NCBI GenBank assembly: GCA_022497155.1 | Contig: MU385759.1 | Coordinates: forward strand, 124,001-188,000 | Source: Whalleya microplaca | Lineage: Eukaryota; Ascomycota; Sordariomycetes; Xylariales; Xylariaceae | Direction of reading: 5' to 3' | Length of the DNA stretch: 64,000 nucleotides | Part shown: one piece after another, positions 59,021-64,000 of the stretch | Layout of the letters: every line of letters starts with the position of its first letter | Numbering within the stretch: the stretch's first letter is position 1 | Program-made: the position numbers and the translations under genes | The notes under the pieces: model-generated | Told to the model about the DNA's origin: nothing | Databases searched by the model: none | The model's input: the letters and a program-made list of their open reading frames with translations, nothing else

Positions 59021-60946
59021 ATGGCGTCTGCTTCGCCGATCGAACCCTTCCCCTCTGCTGTCGCTGGCCCTACCAGCGGCAGCGCCTCCCCTCGCCAACC
59101 CGTGACCCCGAAACATGTTCAATTCGAGCTGCTCTTCCCCGAATCCCCCCAGTATCGCGCACGACTTCCTCTGCGTGTGCAAATATATCCTCATGATGAT
59201 ACCGATTCCATCATCTCTACTGTCAAGAATTTCTATGGTCTCTACCATGGCGGCAAGGGTGTCAGCTTCGAGGATGACCGAGGCAACACGCTGATCGCAA
59301 GATATGAGAACTTCAGTAATAATATGGTTGTCTATGTGAGAGTCATAGAAGAGTCCCCCCAACCAAGTGTTCCGTTTGGTCCGAGTCCTTTTCAATCGGC
59401 GCCAATGGAGTACCTAGCCCCCGAGTCAGAGCAACACATCTCGAGGCCTGCCTCGAGAACATCTCGCAGGCGCAGTCCGTCTCCCAATGGAGGCCGTGGG
59501 CGACGTAGCGCGTCCGTCAGCACAAATCCCACAACCGGAAAGAAGGGTCGCTCGCGCTCTTCCAAAACCCACGGAGCAAGCTTCGATAACCGGAGCGACA
59601 GCATAAATGGCTACGACAGTGGAGACGGCGCGCCGGGCTCCGTGTCCAGCAAAGCAAAGGAGCAGATCGGCAACACCGAGATCAGTGTTGAAAACATTGT
59701 AGAAGGTGGTCGCCGGAAGCGCGCCAAATTTGAGAGCTCCGTAAGCCCCCCTGACCACTAGCATGGCAATATATCACTCTAACAATCTTCATTATAGGAA
59801 CTACCACTATTTGCGCCGCCTCAGATGCCTGCTGCGACTTCCAACCCCTCGGTCTCGCCTGCTCGTCGGGTCGAGCATCAGCGACCCGCTTTGCCGTTCA
59901 CGCATCCCGCAGGACCGAACCCCTTTACGAACCCGCGGCCGCTCCAGTCTCCTCAGAGCTATACCAATGGATATGCCCAGCCAGGCATGTTCGCGACACC
60001 TGTATCTGACTCGCGACGTCACCGCGGAAGCATAGGCTACCCCAATAATGGAGTCAACATCTTGCCGACCCCTGATCCGACCATCGGTAGCTGTGTCTCC
60101 GAGGAAGATAAAGATGTCGCTATCCAGCTTATGAGACTGGGTGAAATGTCCAACATTTCTCACGGCAGGACGTCCGCCTCAACTCTGGATGATACTTTTA
60201 GTGGCAGAGCCGACATCGCTTCCTCGACTGGGGCTACAAGCGATGCCGATAGTGACAGCGACAATGGGCTGCCGCCGGCGCGTCGCCAGAAGCTTGACCT
60301 TGCTGGAGCCAATCGCAAGATCTATCCAACAAGCGATAGCCATTTCATACCGTCGCGTGAGGGTGCCGATGCTAGCGGCGATGACGCTGATTACGAGGAC
60401 GGCGGTGAAGACGGCCCTCTTGGTGGACCCAAGTTAAATGACACGAAGCCTAAGACGCAGAACACTGGAAAGCCACGTGTACCTGGCTTGAAGACCACCA
60501 AGCCCAAGACTGCGAAGGCTACGAAAGCATCCAATACCACCAAGATGAAGAAGATAGGTGCCGTGCCTGCTGGTCCGATGTCACCAGCGTCTCTGCCAAA
60601 CCAGTCGCGCAAACCCTCTATCGCCTCAGCTTCAGCGATCCCAGGTCAGCCGGGCGAGGATGACCAGCCGGATCTGTCCACAAAGCCGCGTTGCCAGCGA
60701 TGTCGCAAGAGCAAGAAAGGTTGCGACCGTCAGCGACCCTGCGGTCGATGCCGCGACGCCGGTCTTAGCGCAGATCAGTGCATTAGCGAGGATGAAGGCA
60801 ATGGCCGCAAAGGTCGATACGGTCGTCACATGGGGGTTCCCATCAAAACAGTCGATGTTCCTGGACCCCCTACTCTGTTACCTGCCGCACCTATCGCAGC
60901 GCCATCCATGATGGTGAATGATAAGAACAAGAAGCGCAAGCGGTAG
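59021..60946 (+). CDS. Zn(2)Cys(6) zinc-cluster protein with C-terminal finger
   Basis: Exons 59021-59740 and 59798-60946 give 622 aa. The finger is near the C-terminus, with cysteines at 539, 542, 549, 555, 558 and 568 (RCQRCRKSKKGCDRQRPCGR, then CRDAGLSADQC; spacing C2C6C5C2C9C), followed by a basic GRKGRYGRHMG stretch and a KKRKR tail. The N-terminal 30-120 region (VQFELLFPESPQYRARLPLR, SIISTVKNFYGLYH, VSFEDDRGNTLIARYEN) looks like a folded domain that I cannot name; it has a faint PB1/ubiquitin-like look. In between are long Ser/Pro/Arg- and Lys/Thr-rich linkers. Presumably a nuclear DNA-binding regulator. The start at 59021 fits the context GGCGAAATGGCG; the frame is open 105 codons upstream but begins at a non-ATG codon. 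Most zinc-cluster factors carry the finger at the N-terminus. Confidence 0.9.
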
Positions 60947-63228
60947 GTCACATGACCTACCAATCACCACACCAATTGTTACGACTCCACACCACAACAC
61001 GCATCATATCATGTATGGCGACTGAAAGCTATCAATTGCATCTTTTCGAGAATCGACTCTGCTATTCTCAAACACACGAAACATCGTGGACCGGATGTGT
61101 TCATATCCCCGGTTCCGACCTTACACTACACTACACAAATGCAGCTATGTGTAATTGCGCAAGTATGAAACTATGCCGGCACCAGAGGGTGTCGTATTAT
61201 AGGACGCCGACTTGATTTCTATCGTCAGACTTTCATTCCTACCTGAATTTAGGAGAGGCGCAATGGAAACAGGGATTTAATCATAGGCCGCGAGGCCGCT
61301 ACACTCCTTTTTTTCAACCAAAGCTGTATGCTGGGGAATGATTGTTTTGCGAAAGGTGTCATCGGTGAACTGGCGTTGGATCTTGCTTGTTACTTCGCCA
61401 TCTCCCAGATTGCCTGCTTCTACTGCAAAAAAAAACACTTGGCCGCGACGCACAAAGAGAAAAAGCTAGCATTGGAAACCCCAGAGGTGACTAAGTAAGA
61501 GGAAAAGGCAGGAGACGAAGGAGAAAGGGGGGAGGTGGAAGGGTTTCTAAAAATTGGAGCGACACACAGCGCTTCTCAACAATGTCAAATACTGTGCCCA
61601 GGTGCCTGACTATCAATTTGATGGCAGGGCACATGGGAGATGCAGCTATGGTGGGAAATTGTGTTGAGATAGGTCGTCCTTCTTTTCCTATATCGTTGGA
61701 CGGTCGATAACTTGTTTTTTGAAGCCATTCGCATCGTGTGTTTTTTTCTCCTTCCTTTTTCTTAAGCTCTTTTTTCTATCGCTATCTGGCGGGAAATGAA
61801 ATGTCAAGTATCAAGAAAACTTGAGCTGCAAATATAAACAATGCTCATAACCAAGAACTCATGCCAAGTCCCATTGCTCTAGTGTCCGTCCACCCTTGAG
61901 ACTTAAGGGATGATCACCGTTGTGCTCTAAGAGGCATTCTTGCATATTCAAGCCTCGATGCATGCAAGATGACATTTCCAAGCAGCATTCATAAACGTAA
62001 CAGTTGGTGGCTTGCATGACAATCTGGAGGATCGCGCGAAGGGTTTTAAACCTAACCAGACGTCGTTCTAAAGCAGCGTCGCATTTGACTAAAAATAAGG
62101 AGATATGGCGCAAATCGCAATGCGCGATTGGCCGGCGGGCTATCTACGGATCCGGCAGTTACCCGCCAGTCAAAAATGGCCTGGGGAAGTGTGACGTTGA
62201 GTTAAACTAGATCGGTAGCACGCTAAACCAGATTTAGTTGGAGCTTCCCGATTCCCCTGACAGCACTTAGCGGCTTGGCACTCAGATCAAGGAGATGCTC
62301 GCGCCAGCGCCTGGCCCGAGCGCAAGCTTCCTTCACACAAGCAGGACCAGACCTCACCGGCACCCACTTTCAGCGCAAGTCTGACAGCGAACATCAGGCA
62401 GAGACCCTCCCACCATTACCTGCTTTGCTTGCCGTCCTGGCAAAAAGTCAAGCTCTCACGATGGCGAAACCTTCTATAAGAACAAGAGGCCATTATGAGC
62501 CAGGGTTTCCGCCCCCGTGCCGCCCTGAGAAGCTCCAATAGGCCTGACCGCTTCGATGACACGAGGTGTAGAGGGGTCGACGAGATGCTAGTCTCGCCGG
62601 TGTTCCCTCCAGTCGGTGTGGTTTCGGTAATGAGGCCCAAGCCCAGACGTATCTCGTGATATTGTGTAATTGCGTTTTTTGCGCCTTCGCGACAAGCTCA
62701 TGTCGAGGAGCCCGAGCCCTCCGTTGTTGGCCCCACGCGCAAGCTTCCGGTTCGTTACCAACCTTGCGAACCTCTACCAGAGAACTACCAGAGACTACTA
62801 CCATACTACCAGAGGCATCGTGGCCTTGGGGGTTCTGTCTGCTTCTTCCCGGGAACGGTCACACTTGCGCGACCCCAGAAAAGGCGGCCAGACCACATTC
62901 CTTCTGGCTTATTGCTCCACCATAGAAAATATATGACACGACGCGCAGCCGTTAACGGACATGGCTACCGGACTGGTGGGCCTGAACGCGACGTCGTGGC
63001 ATCGCTATGCGATTTCTGCTAGGTAATGTCTTTAATTGCCGATTTGGAGACTATCGCGAGTCCCTTGGGTTCTGGTAAGTATATGAAAGCTCGATGTGAT
63101 GGCCAGGTTGAGGAGATTTTGCTTGTGGCAGACAACATCATTCTCCCAACCATCCTCCTCCTGCTCCTGCTCCTCCTAATACTCCTTGATACTTCATCAA
63201 GCCTAGCTTCTTTTACCCCCTACCTGAA
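60947..63228. other. 2.3 kb spacer between tandem plus-strand genes
   Basis: Begins with the 3' UTR of the zinc-finger gene and ends with the leader of the MFS gene, which includes a CTCCTG repeat near 63160-63185. ORFs at 61859-62113 (minus), 62275-62541 and 62656-62936 have no recognisable domains. Nothing else is seen. Confidence 0.5.
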
Positions 63229-64000
63229 ATGACCTTGGTTAACGACAAAAAGGCGTATCGCCCAGATGTATCTGTCAGAGCTGTGGACCACAGTGAGCCG
63301 TCAGTCTCTTCTGATGAGCCTGGTACTCCAAGCACAATAGCGCTTGATGCTCACGAGGATGATTTATATCCTGACGGCGGTGCTGCTGCGTGGCGTCAGG
63401 TTCTAGCTGGTCACTTGAGTACGTATTGCGCAGTTGTAAATTTCTTATTTGGGTTTCTCCTATAGTTGTGTCTATTTTCGGATATTTCTAGGGCTTAGAC
63501 GACAGTTCATCTCACACTATACTAATTTTGCTGCTTGTGTAGTCAATGTTATAGCATCCGGCTTCACCTCAGCCTTCGGTATATATCAACTTTACTATAC
63601 CGAGACGCTTCATCTTCCCGCATCGCAGGTATCATGGATCGGATCCGTCCAAATCTTCCTTTACAACCTCATCTGCACCCCAGCTGGGCGCATTGCTGAT
63701 GCGGGTTATGCGCGAGAGGCTGTCGTAGCCGGTTCCTTTTTCGCTGTGTGCGGAACCTTCATGACTAGCCTGGCAACCGAGTACTGGCAGATTTTTCTTG
63801 CTCAGGGGGTTTGCACTGGCCTTGGGCTAAGCCTGATGTTCATGCCCACAGTGACGATCCTCACGTCGTATTTCCAGAAGAAGCGCTCGCTTGTCTTGGC
63901 AATGTCTTCTGCTGGGAGTGGGACTGGAGGCATCATTTTCCCCGCGACAGTGCAGTATCTCATACCCCGGATCGGCTTCGCTTGGGCCGTCAGGTGTGCG
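63229..64000 (+). CDS. MFS transporter, monocarboxylate porter (MCT) type, 5' part only
   Basis: Exons 63229-63418 and 63543-64000 (continuing past the window) encode the first 216 residues. After a hydrophilic, Asp/Ser-rich N-terminus come YPDGGAAAWRQVLAGHLI and the first helix NVIASGFTSAFGIYQLYYTE, the typical opening of fungal MCT-like major facilitator proteins. Further helices follow, with SQVSWIGSVQIFL and the inter-helix GRIADAGYAREAVV. SYFQKKRSLVLAMSSAGSGT between helices 4 and 5 is the family's other hallmark. It should sit in the plasma membrane or an organelle membrane and carry monocarboxylates or unknown small molecules. Intron 1 is 124 nt, longer than usual; a mini-exon within it is possible but not needed for the frame. 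The C-terminal half is not visible. Confidence 0.88.

Noticed and set aside
1..64000. CRISPR arrays or other prokaryotic features
   Set aside because: No regularly spaced direct repeats of that kind were seen, and all genes are eukaryotic with spliceosomal introns.

Overview
This 64 kb window comes from a filamentous ascomycete (Pezizomycotina). The evidence is: many short introns of about 50-70 nt with GTRNGY donors and CTAAC-like branch points; GC-rich codon third positions in genes set against AT-richer spacers; a fungal rhodopsin-like seven-helix protein; a Zn(2)Cys(6) protein; an A-T-R adenylate-forming reductase; and spacers full of TACCTA/TAGGTA words of the kind common in Sordariomycetes. 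A Sordariomycete is my best guess, but the species cannot be read from the sequence. I rebuilt splice structures by hand. All multi-exon genes given here keep frame across every junction.

Layout. 1-143: C-terminus of an unrecognised gene. 3367-5041 (+): DUG3-type class II glutamine amidotransferase. 6916-8600 (-): fungal rhodopsin-like membrane protein. 11120-12954 (+): GMC oxidoreductase. 12955-21373: 8.4 kb without an intact gene, containing decayed repeats, foldbacks and possible gene relics. 21374-21747: small GC-rich ORF with a frame switch. 22222-23110 (-): cystinosin-like PQ-loop transporter. 24215-27712 (+): A-T-R carboxylic acid reductase. 30995-32147 (-) and 34103-35594 (+): divergent paralogous Myb-type regulators. 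36560-39105 (+): phenol-hydroxylase-type FAD monooxygenase. 41773-42591 (+): F-box/2EXR-like protein. 43160-45401 (-): Ca2+-binding mitochondrial aspartate/glutamate carrier. 48238-48844 (-): small protein with weak velvet-like resemblance. 50112-52541 (-): mitotic cyclin B. 59021-60946 (+): protein with a C-terminal Zn(2)Cys(6) finger. 63229-64000 (+): start of a monocarboxylate-porter-type MFS transporter, cut by the window end.

How the genes may work together. The left and right flanks are housekeeping: glutathione degradation, the malate-aspartate shuttle and the cell cycle. The middle (about 11-39 kb) is accessory in character, with sparse genes in long AT-richer spacers full of repeat relics. 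An adenylate-forming reductase (acid to aldehyde/alcohol), a flavin aromatic hydroxylase and a more distant GMC oxidoreductase lie near two Myb-type regulators. I read this as a candidate small biosynthetic cluster controlled by a duplicated Myb pair. That is inference from gene content and order; no product can be assigned.
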